From assembly GCA_002729525.1 (NCBI GenBank), contig PBYI01000047.1, forward strand, positions 1 through 49,517: DNA of 49,517 nt. Direction: 5' to 3'. Below, in pieces: positions 7,555 to 17,452 of this stretch. Numbering within the stretch: the stretch's first letter is position 1; the number at the start of each line of letters is the position of its first letter. The notes beneath the pieces were generated by a model. The model was not told where the DNA came from and searched no databases. It saw only the letters and a program-made list of their open reading frames with translations. The DNA is from Nocardioides sp. Lineage in GTDB: Bacteria; Actinomycetota; Actinomycetes; Propionibacteriales; Nocardioidaceae. A program made the translations under genes and the position numbers.

Positions 7555-8673
7555 GTGGACTCGTCGTCGAGCAGCCTGGCGCCTCACCAGCTGCTCGACG
7601 ACGGGTTCGCCCCTGAGCCCTGCGACCTGCTCGTCGTCGGCTGCGGCAACATCCTCCGCGGCGACGACGCCTTCGGACCGGTGCTGGTCCGCACGATGTA
7701 CGAGCGCGGCGTGCCCGACGGCGTACGACTCGTCGACGGCGGCACCGCCGGCATGGACGTCGCCTTCGGCATGCGCGGCGCCGCCCGCGTCGTCCTCGTG
7801 GACGCCGCGGCGACCGGTGCCGAGCCCGGCACGCTCTACCGGGTGCCGGCGTCCGAGCTCGGCCCGGTGCCGCCCCTCGCCGGCCTGCACTCGCACAACT
7901 TCCGCTGGGACCACGCACTGGCGCTGGCCGGCTGGCTGCTCGGCCCGCACGCACCGACCGACGTGACGGTGGTGCTCTGCGAGGCCGGGGCTCTGGAGCC
8001 GGGCGAGCCGTTGACACCGCCGGTGGCCGCGCAGGTGGAGGTCGTGGCCGACCTGCTCGAGCGCGAGTTCTACCCGCGCACGCCGGCCGCCGACGCGCTC
8101 GCGGAGACCGTCACGCTGACCGCCGGCGGGTCGCTGCACGTCACCGCCGCGCAGGCCGACCGCTGGTTCCCCGGCGGGGTGTGCGTGGCCCGGCTGGAGG
8201 GCGTCGACGTGCTCGAGCTGCTCCCGCTCGTCGACGCCGGGCACGGCGGACTGGTCCTCAAGCAGCGCAACGCCGCCGGCGACCGGGCCGTGCTCCTCTC
8301 TGAGGTGCTCGGCTTCCGCGACGACCTCGCCGCGCTCGCCGGCGACCTGCCCGCCGCGTGGGACGCCGAGCGAGGGGTCCTGCGCGTGACGTTGGGAGAC
8401 GCCGATGAGCGGCTACGAGGTGACGACGGAGGTCGTGGCCGAGCAGGGGCAGTGGGTGGTCTACCTGCTGGTGAGCGATCCGACGGGAGTGGCACGACGC
8501 CGGCTGTCGGTGCACCGGAGCGCGGCGCACGCACGTCTGGCGGCGGACGTCGTACGTCGGACCGCGACGCGGCGGCGGGCGCCGAGACCGGATCGGGTCG
8601 AACCGACCCCGGCACCGGGCCCGGCGCGGGAGGATGGGACGCAGGATCGGAACCGACGGGGGGACGGGGATGA
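7555..8673 (+). CDS. Hydrogenase maturation protease with C-terminal extra domain
   Basis: Residues 20-175 form a HycI/HupD-type endopeptidase that trims the large-subunit C-terminus. It shows the VGCGNILRGDDAFG motif (metal-ligand Asp37/38), LVDAA (Asp83) and LHSHNF (His114). The start is taken as GTG 7555; the frame is open upstream but overlaps hhyL. After the protease comes a second domain of about 110 residues (LTAGGSLHVTAAQADRWFPGG ... LLSEVLGF) that I cannot assign. From about residue 284 (base 8405) the frame becomes Gly/Arg/Ser-rich and overlaps a better-looking small gene in another frame. The functional protein may therefore end near 8405, with a lost stop codon or a frameshift. 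As read, the stop overlaps the next ATG as ATGA at 8670. Confidence 0.85.
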   Translation: MDSSSSSLAPHQLLDDGFAPEPCDLLVVGCGNILRGDDAFGPVLVRTMYERGVPDGVRLVDGGTAGMDVAFGMRGAARVVLVDAAATGAEPGTLYRVPASELGPVPPLAGLHSHNFRWDHALALAGWLLGPHAPTDVTVVLCEAGALEPGEPLTPPVAAQVEVVADLLEREFYPRTPAADALAETVTLTAGGSLHVTAAQADRWFPGGVCVARLEGVDVLELLPLVDAGHGGLVLKQRNAAGDRAVLLSEVLGFRDDLAALAGDLPAAWDAERGVLRVTLGDADERLRGDDGGRGRAGAVGGLPAGERSDGSGTTPAVGAPERGARTSGGGRRTSDRDAAAGAETGSGRTDPGTGPGAGGWDAGSEPTGGRG

Positions 8674-8698
8674 CCATGACGAGCACGGGGACGACTGA
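8405..8698 (+). CDS. Small hypothetical protein overlapping the protease 3' end
   Basis: This 97-residue frame starts at ATG 8405 inside the preceding gene's last 269 bases. Its first 60 residues look like a real folded protein with alternating hydrophobics: MSGYEVTTEVVAEQ, then WVVYLLVSDP, then RRRLSVHRSAAHARLAADVV. The rest is a charged, low-complexity tail. The competing frame over the same bases is Gly-rich and disordered. The product has no recognised domain; a role in hydrogenase assembly is inferred only from its position. It ends 28 bases inside the next gene. Confidence 0.6.
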   Translation: MSGYEVTTEVVAEQGQWVVYLLVSDPTGVARRRLSVHRSAAHARLAADVVRRTATRRRAPRPDRVEPTPAPGPAREDGTQDRNRRGDGDDHDEHGDD

Positions 8699-10178
8699 CG
8701 CCCGCGACGAGGCCCGGGAGCAGCGCAGCGCGCACCCGCGCGGGCTCGGCGCGTTCGGGTTCCCGGAGGGACTGATGCTGCTCGGCGACGACGAGCGCGC
8801 GCTCGACCTCCGGGCCGAGCTCGCCGCCGGCCGGCTGCCGGAGCCGGCCACCTGGCCGGCCGAGCTGGCCGGCGTGGTGGCCGCGCACACCGGCGACGCC
8901 GATCCGGCCTCGCCGCTCGGCCTGGGCGGCGTGGCGACCTACAACCGCTGGGTCCTGGACCCGCAGAGCGCCGGACCGGACGACGTCCGGGCCGCACTTC
9001 CGGCCGGGGTGCGACCGCTGGTCGACGTCGTCGGCTGGACGGTCGGGCTCACGGACGCACCGGCCGTGCCCGACGAGGCCGCCCGCGACACCGAGCCGGA
9101 GGTGTCGGCACTCGTACTGGCGACGCTGGCGAGCCGGGCGCTGGAGAGCGGCGACCCGGCCACAGCGCTCGGGCTGCTCGACGAGGCCGCCTCGACGGCG
9201 TCCGCCGTGGCCCCGGCCCTGGCGGCCATGCTCACCGGCAACGCCGCCTCCCTCCTGCGCCAGCACGGGGCCGGAGCCGACCGGGTCGTGCCGCTGCTGT
9301 CGTCGGCGGCGGCCGGTCTGGCCGGCACCGACCTGCACGAGACCCGTGCCGAGCTGCTGCACGAGCTGGGGCTGCTGGCGCACGAGCGCGCCGCCACCGC
9401 GCCCGACGAGGGCACGTCCCGCGAGGCGATGAGGGAGGCCATGCAGCACTACTACGACGCCTTGACGCTGGTCACCGAGGAGTCCGCTCCCCTGACCTGG
9501 GCGTCGGTGCAGCTCGATCTCGCCGCCGCCCACCTGGCGACGCCGATGACGTCGGCCGGCGACCAGCTGCGGCTCGGCGTCGCGGCGCAGTCGCTGCGCG
9601 CGTGCCGGCGGGTGTTCGACCCGGCCGAGCACCCCGGCCCCTGGTCGACCGCCACGCTCAACCTCGCCAACGCGCTCGTCTACACGCCGTCCGCGCACCG
9701 CGCCGACAACCTCGTCGAGGCCGTCGGTCTCTACGAGGAGGTGCTGGCCTCCGGGGTGCGTTCCGGCGACACGGTGGGTCGCGCCCGCCTGCTCACCAAC
9801 CTCGGCAACACCCTCGCCCACCTCGGCGTGCTCGACGACGCCCGGCGGCACCTCGCCGACGCGCGGTTCCTCTTCGAGTCGGTCGAGGACCACGACGGCG
9901 CCGCGACCGCCCGCGGGCTCATCGACGAGGTCGCCCGGGCGGAGGCCGCGGCCGGCGGCGCGTCCCGGTCCGGCGAGGAGCCCGATCCGCTGGCAGACCT
10001 CGCCCGTCAGGCCGAGCGGATGAGCCAGGTGCCCGGGGCCGGCGAGGGCGCCTTCACCTCCGGTATGGGCGTCACCGTCACGCCGATGCCGGCCGGTGAG
10101 GGCGTGCCGCCCGAGCGCCGGGTGACCCGGGTGTCGGCCGCCGAGCGGCCCACCACCGTGCAGGAGGAGAGCCGATGA
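8670..10178 (+). CDS. TPR-like helical repeat protein of the hydrogenase operon
   Basis: This predicted soluble protein has about 502 residues. The start is uncertain: ATG 8670 sits behind a G-rich stretch and overlaps the upstream stop as ATGA; ATG 8634 and 8676 are alternatives. Residues from about 150 onward are Ala/Leu-rich helical pairs with tetratricopeptide-like features, such as [82 protein letters not shown] central segment [14 protein letters not shown] precedes them. TPR proteins are scaffolds, so it may organise assembly of the complex (inference). Its stop overlaps the next start as ATGA at 10175. Confidence 0.85.
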   Translation: MTMTSTGTTDARDEAREQRSAHPRGLGAFGFPEGLMLLGDDERALDLRAELAAGRLPEPATWPAELAGVVAAHTGDADPASPLGLGGVATYNRWVLDPQSAGPDDVRAALPAGVRPLVDVVGWTVGLTDAPAVPDEAARDTEPEVSALVLATLASRALESGDPATALGLLDEAASTASAVAPALAAMLTGNAASLLRQHGAGADRVVPLLSSAAAGLAGTDLHETRAELLHELGLLAHERAATAPDEGTSREAMREAMQHYYDALTLVTEESAPLTWASVQLDLAAAHLATPMTSAGDQLRLGVAAQSLRACRRVFDPAEHPGPWSTATLNLANALVYTPSAHRADNLVEAVGLYEEVLASGVRSGDTVGRARLLTNLGNTLAHLGVLDDARRHLADARFLFESVEDHDGAATARGLIDEVARAEAAAGGASRSGEEPDPLADLARQAERMSQVPGAGEGAFTSGMGVTVTPMPAGEGVPPERRVTRVSAAERPTTVQEESR

Positions 10179-11098
10179 GCGCCCCGCCGGAGGAGAAGCC
10201 CACACCGACCCTGGAGCAGCTCGCCCAGGCCGTCGACGACGTCGTACGCCGTGCCGACGAGGCGGGCGTGCGCGACCTGCTGACCGAGGGGCTCGAGGCC
10301 CAGACGGCGCTGCACTCCGCCGGTGTGATCGCGCTGGTGCGCGGCCTGCGCGACGACCTGCGCGGCCGCGAGCTGCTCTTCGACCTCGTCGACGTGCCCG
10401 AGGTGCGGATGGCGCTGACCCTGCTCGGGGTGCTGCGGCCCGACCCGACGACCACCGCGTCCCGGGCGCTCGACCAGGTGCGCCCGGTGCTCCAGTCGCA
10501 CGGCGGCGACGCGTCGCTGGTGAGGCTCGAGGACGGCGTCGCCCACGTGCGGCTCGAGGGCGCCTGCAACGGCTGCTCGATGGCGTCGGTGACCCTGCGC
10601 GAGACCGTCGAGGCCGCGCTGGTCGGACCGGTGCCGGGCGTGACCTCCGTGCAGGTCGTGCAGCCCGAGGCCGCCCCGACCGTCATCCCGCTGAGCTCGA
10701 TCACCGTGCGCCCGCCCGACGGCTCCGACGCCGCCCGGGAGGCCGAGCGGGCCCAGGAGCTCGCCGCGGCCGGCTGGACCGCGGCCGTCGGCCTGGCCGA
10801 CCTCGCCGTCGGCGACCTGCGCACCGCCACCGCCGACGGTACCGACGTGGTCGTGGTGCGATCCCGCACCGGCGTGGTGGCCTACGTCGACCGCTGCGCC
10901 CACCAGGGCCTCCCCCTGGACGGCGCGATCGTCGACCCGGAGTCGGGCACGCTGACCTGCGCCTGGCACGGCTTCTGCTACGACGTCGACTCCGGCGAGT
11001 GCACCTCGATGCCCGGGGCCCAGCTCGAGCAGGTGCCGGTCACCGTCGAGGCCGGCCGGGTCTGGGTCCGCGGCCCGCACCCCGCCGGCGTGCGGTGA
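10175..11098 (+). CDS. NifU-like / Rieske [2Fe-2S] fusion protein of the hydrogenase operon
   Basis: The 307 residues hold three parts: a helical N-terminus (to about residue 95), a NifU C-terminal-like domain with CNGC (Cys131, Cys134), and a Rieske domain with [10 protein letters not shown] (Cys241, His243) and CAWHGFCYD (Cys262, His265). All four Rieske ligands are present. There is no signal peptide. Comparable putative iron-sulfur proteins (HhyE and HucE in Mycobacterium smegmatis) are reported to be needed for H2 consumption, so this is the best candidate to carry electrons from HhySL toward the quinone pool. That role here is inference. It is translationally coupled to the TPR gene and followed after 25 bases by the NHL gene. 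Confidence 0.9.
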   Translation: MSAPPEEKPTPTLEQLAQAVDDVVRRADEAGVRDLLTEGLEAQTALHSAGVIALVRGLRDDLRGRELLFDLVDVPEVRMALTLLGVLRPDPTTTASRALDQVRPVLQSHGGDASLVRLEDGVAHVRLEGACNGCSMASVTLRETVEAALVGPVPGVTSVQVVQPEAAPTVIPLSSITVRPPDGSDAAREAERAQELAAAGWTAAVGLADLAVGDLRTATADGTDVVVVRSRTGVVAYVDRCAHQGLPLDGAIVDPESGTLTCAWHGFCYDVDSGECTSMPGAQLEQVPVTVEAGRVWVRGPHPAGVR

Positions 11099-11123
11099 CG
11101 CGGACGGCCGAGGTGCTGCAGCG

Positions 11124-12392
11124 ATGAAGGTCCAGGTCCTCGCCACCGGGCAGGCGCACTCCGGCGTCGTGCCCGGGTTCGGCGTGCCCGCCACGCCCGA
11201 CGCACCGCCGGCGACGTACGACGGGTGGCGGCCGGCCTTCGTGCTCGGCGCGGACTCCCCCGGCGGTCTCGCGCTCCCGCCGGCCGCACCGACCGCGGCG
11301 TGGATGTACGGCCCGCGGGCCGTGTGGACCGACGGCACCGTCGTCGTGGCCGCCGACACCGGCAACCACCGGGTGCTCGTCTGGCACACGCTCCCCGACC
11401 GCGACGGAGCGCCCGCCGACGTCGTGCTCGGTCAGCCCGACGAGCAGACCGAGGGTCCGGCCGCGGCCGGCGCCGGCCCGGCGAACGGGATGCACATGCC
11501 GACCGGCGTCCTGGTCCGCGACGGACGGCTCGTCGTCGCCGACGCATGGCACCACCGGGTGCTCGTCTGGGACATCGTGCCGACCCGCACCGCGACCCCG
11601 CCCGACCACGTCCTCGGCCAGCCCGACCTCGGCTCCGTCGAGCCGAACGCCGGCGGCGACGCCTCGGCGGGCACGTTCTACTGGCCGTTCGGGATCGCCG
11701 TCGTCGACGGCCGGTTCCACGTCGCCGACACCGGCAACCGCCGGGTGCTCGTCTGGCGCGACGGCGTGCCCGAGCCCGGTCAACCCGCCGACGTCGTGCT
11801 GGGGCAGCCGACGGCGCACGACCGGGAGGAGAACCGCGGCGGCCCCGTCGGCCCCGCGTCGTTCCGCTGGCCGCACGCCGTCGCCGGCACCGGCACCGGG
11901 GGTCTGCTGGTGGCCGACGCCGGCAACCACCGGGTGCTGCGCTGGGACGACCACCCCGACGCCGACCGGCCCGCCGACGCCGCCCTCGGCCAGCCCGACC
12001 TCGAGACCGGGACGGAGTTCCCCTACGTCTCCCAGGCCGGCCGGATGCGCTTCCCCTACGGCCTCGCAACCGTCACCGGCGGTGGGCACCCGAGCAGCGG
12101 CACCGCCGTCGCCGACACCGCCAACAACCGGGTCCTCGTGTACGACGGCACCGGGGCCACCGGCGACGACCTGCCGCGCGCGGTGCTCGGGCAGCCGACC
12201 CACGCCGCCAACGGCGAGAACCGCTGGGAGCGGGTCGCGGCGGACACGTTCTGCTGGCCGTACGGGCTGCACTGGCACCGGCCGGCGGCCGACGCCTCCA
12301 CTGGTGACTCCGCTGGTGACTCCGCCGGCCGGGAGCTGCTCGCCGTCGCCGACTCCGGCAACAACCGGGTCGTGGTCTGGGAGCGGTCGTGA
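11124..12392 (+). CDS. NHL-repeat beta-propeller protein of the hydrogenase operon
   Basis: Six NHL-type repeats are visible in the 422 residues through their closing strands: [45 protein letters not shown] and SGNNRVVVW. Each is paired with a VLGQPD-like turn, so a six-bladed propeller is likely. No signal peptide or membrane segment is present. NHL propellers mediate protein contacts; here the gene sits between the Rieske protein and hypF in one operon, so a structural or docking role in the hydrogenase complex is likely but unproven. Its stop overlaps the hypF GTG as GTGA at 12389. Confidence 0.9.
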   Translation: MKVQVLATGQAHSGVVPGFGVPATPDAPPATYDGWRPAFVLGADSPGGLALPPAAPTAAWMYGPRAVWTDGTVVVAADTGNHRVLVWHTLPDRDGAPADVVLGQPDEQTEGPAAAGAGPANGMHMPTGVLVRDGRLVVADAWHHRVLVWDIVPTRTATPPDHVLGQPDLGSVEPNAGGDASAGTFYWPFGIAVVDGRFHVADTGNRRVLVWRDGVPEPGQPADVVLGQPTAHDREENRGGPVGPASFRWPHAVAGTGTGGLLVADAGNHRVLRWDDHPDADRPADAALGQPDLETGTEFPYVSQAGRMRFPYGLATVTGGGHPSSGTAVADTANNRVLVYDGTGATGDDLPRAVLGQPTHAANGENRWERVAADTFCWPYGLHWHRPAADASTGDSAGDSAGRELLAVADSGNNRVVVWERS

Positions 12393-14860
12393 CGACGTAC
12401 GCCGACGCGCAGGCCGACGTCCAGTCCGACGTCCAGTCCGACAGCAGCGCGCTCGTGCGTCGCCGCCTCGTGGTGACCGGGGTGGTGCAGGGCGTCGGGT
12501 TCCGCCCGCACGTCGCCCGGACCGCGACCCGGCACGCCCTCACCGGCACGTGCCGCAACGACGCCACGTCCGTCGTCGTGGAGGTCGCCGGACCGGCCGA
12601 GGCTCTCGCAGCGTTCGAGCGCGACCTGGTCGCCGAGGCGCCGCCGCTCGCCCGGGTCGAGGACGTGCGCGTCGAGGACCTCGGCGCGGCCCCGGACGGA
12701 CGCCCGCAGGACTTCACGATCGTGGAGTCCACGGACTCCGAGGCCGGGCCACTCACGATGGTGCCGCCCGACACCGCGCCGTGCGACGCCTGCGTGGCCG
12801 AGCTCGCCGACCCCGCCGACCGTCGCTTCCGGCACCCGTTCATCGCCTGCACGCACTGCGGCCCGCGCCTCACCATCACCCGCGACCTGCCCTACGACCG
12901 GCCCGCGACCACGATGGCGGCGTTCCCGCTGTGCGACGCCTGCGCCACCGAGTACGCCGACCCGCTCGACCGCCGCTTCCACACCCAGCCGGTCTGCTGC
13001 CACGACTGCGGGCCGCGGCTGCGGCTCCACGACCTCGCTGCCGACCCGGTGGAGGGCCCAGTGGAGGGCACCGAGCCGGTGCTGGGAGCGGCCGTCGCGG
13101 CCCTCCGTGCTGGGAAGGTCGTCGCGGTGAAGGGAGTCGGCGGCTACCACCTCGCGTGCGACGCCGGGTCGACCGAGGCGGTCGCCCGGCTGCGCGAGCG
13201 CAAGCACCGCCCTGAGCAGCCGTTCGCGGTGATGGCACGGGACCTCGCGACCGCGCGCACCCTCGTCGAGACGAACGGCGCCGAGGACCTGCTGACCTCG
13301 CCGGAGCGGCCGATCGTGCTGCTCCCGGCCCGTGCCGACGCCCCCGTGGCGGGCGGCGACCGCGGCATCGCCCCCGGTGTCGACGAGCTCGGCGTGGTGC
13401 TGCCCTACACGCCCCTGCACCACCTGCTGCTCAGCCCGCTGCCCGACGGCACCACCGGCCCTGACGTCCTGGTGATGACCTCCGGCAACGTCTCCGGCGA
13501 GCCGCTGTGCACGAGCGACGCCGAGGCCCTGACCCGGCTGAGCGGCATCGCCGACCTGGTCCTCGCCCACGACCGCGAGATCGCGGTGCCCTGCGAGGAC
13601 TCCGTGGTCGCCTGGTCGACCACCACCGGCGCCGTCCCCGTACGACGCTCGCGGGGCTGGGCTCCGCTCCCGGTCGACCTCGGGTCCGACGCGACCGACG
13701 TCGTGCTCGCCGCCGGCGCCGAGGTCAAGAACACCGTCGCCCTGGCGCGCGACGGCCGCGCCTTCGTCTCCTCCCACGTCGGTGACCTCGCCTCGCTGTC
13801 CGCCCGTGAGCACCAGCAGCGGGTCACCGACCAGCTCCTCGGCTTCCACCGCAGCACTCCCGACCTCGTCGTCGCCGACCGGCACCCGGGGTACGCCTCG
13901 CGGGCGTGGGCCCGCCGCCAGGCCGACGCCTGGGGTGCCCCGGTGCTGGAGGTGCAGCACCACCACGCGCACCTCGCGTCCCTCGCCGCCGAGCACGGCC
14001 GCCTCGACCAGCCGCTGCTGGGCGTCGTGCTGGACGGCACCGGCTACGGCTGCGACGCGACCGTCTGGGGCGGCGAGCTGCTGCTCCTCGGCGACGGCGG
14101 CACGCGCGCCGACCGACTCGGCGCGCTCGGCACCGTCCGGCTGCCCGGCGGCGACGCCGGCGTGCGCAACCCCGCGCGCACCGCCGCCCTGGCCCTGCTC
14201 GACGCCGGCGTCGACCTCGACGCCACCCCCGTCGCCGCCGCCCTCGCACCGGCCGAGCGCACGCTGATGGAGCGCGCCCACGCCTCCGGCGCCGGCTGGG
14301 TGCCGACCTCGAGCACCGGCCGGCTCTTCGACGTCGTCGCCTCGCTCCTCGGCGTGCGCCACCGGGTCGGGTACGACGCCCAGGCAGCCGTCGAACTGGA
14401 GTCGGTGGCCCGTCGCGCGGCCGACCCGGCCGGGGTGCTCCCCACGCCCCTGCCGGTCGCCGGGGCAGACACCGACCTGCCGCGGCTCGACGTACGGCTC
14501 CTGCTGGCCGATCTCGCGTGGCGGCTGCGCGACGGGGAGCCGGTGCCGGACCTCGCGCTGGCCTTCCACCTCGGGCTCGCCGACGGCGTGGCCGGCCTGG
14601 CGGCCGGGCTCGCCGAGCGCCACGACCTCGGCGCCGTGGGCCTCAGCGGCGGCGTCTGGGTCAACCGGGTGCTGCTCACCCGGGCCCGCGCCCGCCTGGA
14701 GGCCGCGGGCCTGGAGGTCCTCGTCCACCGGGTCGTCCCGCCCACCGACGGCGGGCTCTCCCTGGGCCAGGCCGCCGTCGGCGCGGCCCACCTCGACCGC
14801 GAGCGGCGCGCCGTACCGCCCACCGCACACTCCCCCACCCCGGCAGCACCCGGGACCTAG
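12389..14860 (+). CDS. hypF: Carbamoyltransferase HypF
   Basis: HypF makes the thiocarboxamide precursor of the cyanide ligands from carbamoyl phosphate and passes it to HypE. The 823-residue protein has all parts in order: an acylphosphatase domain ([12 protein letters not shown], residues 31-42), two zinc fingers from Cys132 with the exact Cx2Cx18Cx2Cx24Cx2Cx18Cx2C spacing, a YrdC-like domain ([16 protein letters not shown]), and a Kae1-like domain with the HHHAHLASL metal motif. The start is GTG overlapping the NHL stop. The first 20 residues contain a short [10 protein letters not shown] repeat and look disordered. Confidence 0.98.
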   Translation: MTTYADAQADVQSDVQSDSSALVRRRLVVTGVVQGVGFRPHVARTATRHALTGTCRNDATSVVVEVAGPAEALAAFERDLVAEAPPLARVEDVRVEDLGAAPDGRPQDFTIVESTDSEAGPLTMVPPDTAPCDACVAELADPADRRFRHPFIACTHCGPRLTITRDLPYDRPATTMAAFPLCDACATEYADPLDRRFHTQPVCCHDCGPRLRLHDLAADPVEGPVEGTEPVLGAAVAALRAGKVVAVKGVGGYHLACDAGSTEAVARLRERKHRPEQPFAVMARDLATARTLVETNGAEDLLTSPERPIVLLPARADAPVAGGDRGIAPGVDELGVVLPYTPLHHLLLSPLPDGTTGPDVLVMTSGNVSGEPLCTSDAEALTRLSGIADLVLAHDREIAVPCEDSVVAWSTTTGAVPVRRSRGWAPLPVDLGSDATDVVLAAGAEVKNTVALARDGRAFVSSHVGDLASLSAREHQQRVTDQLLGFHRSTPDLVVADRHPGYASRAWARRQADAWGAPVLEVQHHHAHLASLAAEHGRLDQPLLGVVLDGTGYGCDATVWGGELLLLGDGGTRADRLGALGTVRLPGGDAGVRNPARTAALALLDAGVDLDATPVAAALAPAERTLMERAHASGAGWVPTSSTGRLFDVVASLLGVRHRVGYDAQAAVELESVARRAADPAGVLPTPLPVAGADTDLPRLDVRLLLADLAWRLRDGEPVPDLALAFHLGLADGVAGLAAGLAERHDLGAVGLSGGVWVNRVLLTRARARLEAAGLEVLVHRVVPPTDGGLSLGQAAVGAAHLDRERRAVPPTAHSPTPAAPGT

Positions 14861-14940
14861 GGCACTGGCGCACCCGCCCCGCCCGAGGAACGCTCCCACC
14901 CACCGCTCCCCGCACGAGCACCACAGCAAGGAGAACCACC

Positions 14941-15240
14941 ATGTGCCTGGCCGTCCCCGGACGCGTCGTGGAGGTCTACGACGAGAACGGCACCACCATG
15001 GCGCAGGTCGACTTCGGCGGCGCCCGCAAGAAGGTCTGCCTGGCCTACCTGCCCGACATCACGGTCGACGAGTACGTCATCGTGCACGTCGGCTTCGCCA
15101 TCCAGCGCCTCGACGAGGCCTCCGCCAAGGAGACCCTGGAGACCTTCGCCAAGCTCGGCATCCTCGAGGAGGAGTTCGGCGACGGGTTCGAGATGGCGGC
15201 CCGGGAGGCCGGCATGCCCAACCCGGAGGTGGCGTCGTGA
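14941..15240 (+). CDS. hypC: Hydrogenase assembly chaperone HypC
   Basis: HypC carries the Fe(CN)2CO moiety with HypD and chaperones the large subunit. The 99-residue protein begins [12 protein letters not shown], with the essential Cys2, and has the expected small OB-fold pattern followed by a C-terminal helix ([22 protein letters not shown]). AAGGAG precedes the ATG. It comes 80 bases after hypF and its stop overlaps the hypD start as GTGA. Confidence 0.97.
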   Translation: MCLAVPGRVVEVYDENGTTMAQVDFGGARKKVCLAYLPDITVDEYVIVHVGFAIQRLDEASAKETLETFAKLGILEEEFGDGFEMAAREAGMPNPEVAS

Positions 15241-16337
15241 AGTACCTCGACGAGTTCTCCGACCCCGACCTCGCCCAGAGGATCCTGGAGCGCATCCACG
15301 CGACCGTCACCCGGCCGTGGGCGCTGATGGAGGTGTGCGGCGGCCAGACGCACTCGATCATCCGGCACGGCATCGACCAGCTGCTGCCCGACGGCGTCGA
15401 GATGATCCACGGCCCCGGCTGCCCCGTCTGCGTGACGCCGCTGGAGATCATCGACCGCGCCCTGGCGATCGCCCAGCGCCCTGACGTCATCTTCTGCTCC
15501 TTCGGCGACATGCTCCGGGTGCCCGGCAGCGGCGAGGACCTGTTCACCATCAAGAGCCGCGGCGGCGACGTCCGCGTCGTCTACTCACCGCTGGACGCCG
15601 TGAAGATCGCGCAGGACAACCCCGACAAGGAGGTCGTCTTCTTCGGCATCGGCTTCGAGACGACGGCCCCGGCCAACGCGATGACCGTCGCCCAGGCCAA
15701 GCGGCTCGGCATCACCAACTTCTCCATGCTGGTCTCGCACGTGCTCGTGCCGCCTGCGGTCGCGGCGATCATGGAGTCGCCGAGCTGCCGCGTGCAGGGC
15801 TTCCTGGCCGCCGGGCACGTCTGCTCGGTGATGGGCACCGGGGAGTACCCCGCGCTGGCCGAGAAGTACCACGTCCCGATCGTCGTCACCGGCTTCGAGC
15901 CCCTCGACATCCTCGAGGGCATCCGCAAGACGCTCGTGCAACTCGAGGAGGGCCGGCACGAGGTCGAGAACGCCTACGAGCGTGCGGTCCCGGCCGCCGG
16001 CAACCCGGCCGCCCAGGCGATGCTCGCCGACGTCTTCGAGACCTGCGACCGCACCTGGCGCGGCATCGGCGAGATCCCCGGCTCCGGCTGGCGCCTGGCT
16101 CCGGCGTACGCCGCGTACGACGCCGAGCAGCGCTTCGACGTCACCGGCATCCGCACCGAGGAGTCGGCGCTGTGCCGCTCCGGCGACGTGCTCCAGGGCC
16201 TCATCAAGCCGCACGAGTGCGCGGCGTTCGGTAAGGAGTGCACCCCGCGCAACCCGCTGGGCGCCACGATGGTCAGCTCCGAGGGCGCGTGCGCGGCGTA
16301 CTACGCCTACCGCCGCCTCGAGCTGGTCGGGTCGTGA
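15237..16337 (+). CDS. hypD: Hydrogenase maturation factor HypD
   Basis: HypD is the [4Fe-4S] scaffold on which the Fe(CN)2CO group is built with HypC and HypE. The 366-residue protein starts at GTG 15237 ([10 protein letters not shown]) and shows the conserved [34 protein letters not shown] and AGHVCSVMG motifs, plus the C-terminal Cys cluster ([23 protein letters not shown]). It is translationally coupled to hypC, and hypE follows after 10 bases. Confidence 0.98.
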   Translation: MKYLDEFSDPDLAQRILERIHATVTRPWALMEVCGGQTHSIIRHGIDQLLPDGVEMIHGPGCPVCVTPLEIIDRALAIAQRPDVIFCSFGDMLRVPGSGEDLFTIKSRGGDVRVVYSPLDAVKIAQDNPDKEVVFFGIGFETTAPANAMTVAQAKRLGITNFSMLVSHVLVPPAVAAIMESPSCRVQGFLAAGHVCSVMGTGEYPALAEKYHVPIVVTGFEPLDILEGIRKTLVQLEEGRHEVENAYERAVPAAGNPAAQAMLADVFETCDRTWRGIGEIPGSGWRLAPAYAAYDAEQRFDVTGIRTEESALCRSGDVLQGLIKPHECAAFGKECTPRNPLGATMVSSEGACAAYYAYRRLELVGS

Positions 16338-16347
16338 GGAGGACGGC

Positions 16348-17430
16348 ATGAGCGAGCAGCACGGCTCCGGGCACGTCAACGACCTCGACTTCGAGGGCTG
16401 GACCTGCCCGCTCCCGCTGCGCGACACCCCGCAGGTGGTCATGGGCCACGGCGGCGGTGGCGCGATGTCGGCCGAGCTCGTCGAGAACCTCTTCCTGCCC
16501 GCCTTCGCCGGTTCCTCGCCCGGGGAGCTCGGCGACTCGGCGGTGCTGCCGCGGCCTGCGGGCCGGCTGGCGTTCTCCACGGACTCCTACGTCGTGAAGC
16601 CGATGTTCTTCCCGGGCGGCTGCATCGGCGACCTCGCCGTCAACGGCACCGTCAACGACCTCGCCATGTCCGGCGCGGTGCCGCTCTACCTCTCGACCGG
16701 CTTCATCGTGGCCGAGGGCACCGAGATGTCCGACCTGGGCCGGATCGCGACCGCGATGGGCAAGGCCGCGGAGGCCGCCGGCGTCCAGCTGGTCACGGGT
16801 GACACCAAGGTCGTCGACCACTCCTCAGGAGACGGTGTCTACGTCAACACCGCCGGCATCGGCGTGGTGCCCGACGGCGTCGAGATCGGCCCGACCCGGG
16901 CCCGCACCGGCGACGTCGTGCTCGTCTCCGGCGACATCGGCGTGCACGGCGTCGCGGTGATGAGCGTGCGCGAGGGCCTCGAGTTCGGCACCGAGGTGCG
17001 CAGCGACTCCGCCGCCCTGCACGGGCTCGTCGCCGACCTGATCGGCGCCGGGATCGACGTGCACGTGTTGCGCGACCCCACCCGCGGCGGCCTGTCGGCC
17101 TCGCTCTGCGAGATCGCGGCGGCGTCCGGGATCGGCATCGAGGTCGTCGAACGCGACGTGCCCGTGCCGGCCGAGGTGCGCGACGCCTGCGGGCTGCTCG
17201 GCCTCGACCCGTGGCAGGTCGCCAACGAGGGCAAGCTCGTCGCGATCGTGCCCGCCGCCGACGCCGACCGCGCCCTGGACACGATGCGCGCGCACCCGCT
17301 CGGGACCGGCGCCACACGCATCGGCACCGTGGTCGATGAGCACCCGCGGATGGTCGTCGCCCGCACCGGGCTCGGCGGCACCCGCGTCATCGACCTCCCG
17401 ATCGGCGAGCAGCTCCCCCGCATCTGCTGA
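16348..17430 (+). CDS. hypE: Carbamoyl dehydratase HypE
   Basis: HypE dehydrates the carbamoyl group received from HypF to a thiocyanate on its C-terminal cysteine. The protein has 360 residues and ends PRIC, so the catalytic C-terminal Cys is present. The N-terminal GHGGGG and the ATP-binding FSTDSYVVKPMFFPGG and NGTVNDLAMSGA blocks of the PurM/AIR-synthase fold are intact, as is RDPTRGGLS. The ATG is preceded by GAGGAGG. It is the last gene of the hydrogenase operon. Confidence 0.98.
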   Translation: MSEQHGSGHVNDLDFEGWTCPLPLRDTPQVVMGHGGGGAMSAELVENLFLPAFAGSSPGELGDSAVLPRPAGRLAFSTDSYVVKPMFFPGGCIGDLAVNGTVNDLAMSGAVPLYLSTGFIVAEGTEMSDLGRIATAMGKAAEAAGVQLVTGDTKVVDHSSGDGVYVNTAGIGVVPDGVEIGPTRARTGDVVLVSGDIGVHGVAVMSVREGLEFGTEVRSDSAALHGLVADLIGAGIDVHVLRDPTRGGLSASLCEIAAASGIGIEVVERDVPVPAEVRDACGLLGLDPWQVANEGKLVAIVPAADADRALDTMRAHPLGTGATRIGTVVDEHPRMVVARTGLGGTRVIDLPIGEQLPRIC

Positions 17431-17434
17431 CCAC

Positions 17435-17452
17435 GCCGGTCGTCCTACCGGC
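17435..17452. terminator. Short stem between convergent hypE and SDR genes
   Basis: GCCGGT (17435-17440) and ACCGGC (17447-17452) can pair around a 6-base loop. Only 21 bases separate the two convergent genes, so this is the only candidate terminator there. There is no U tract and the stem is weak. Confidence 0.3.

Noticed and set aside
12056..14929. A 957-codon open frame on the minus strand
   Set aside because: It is antisense to hypF, which has all family motifs. The translation has shadow composition.
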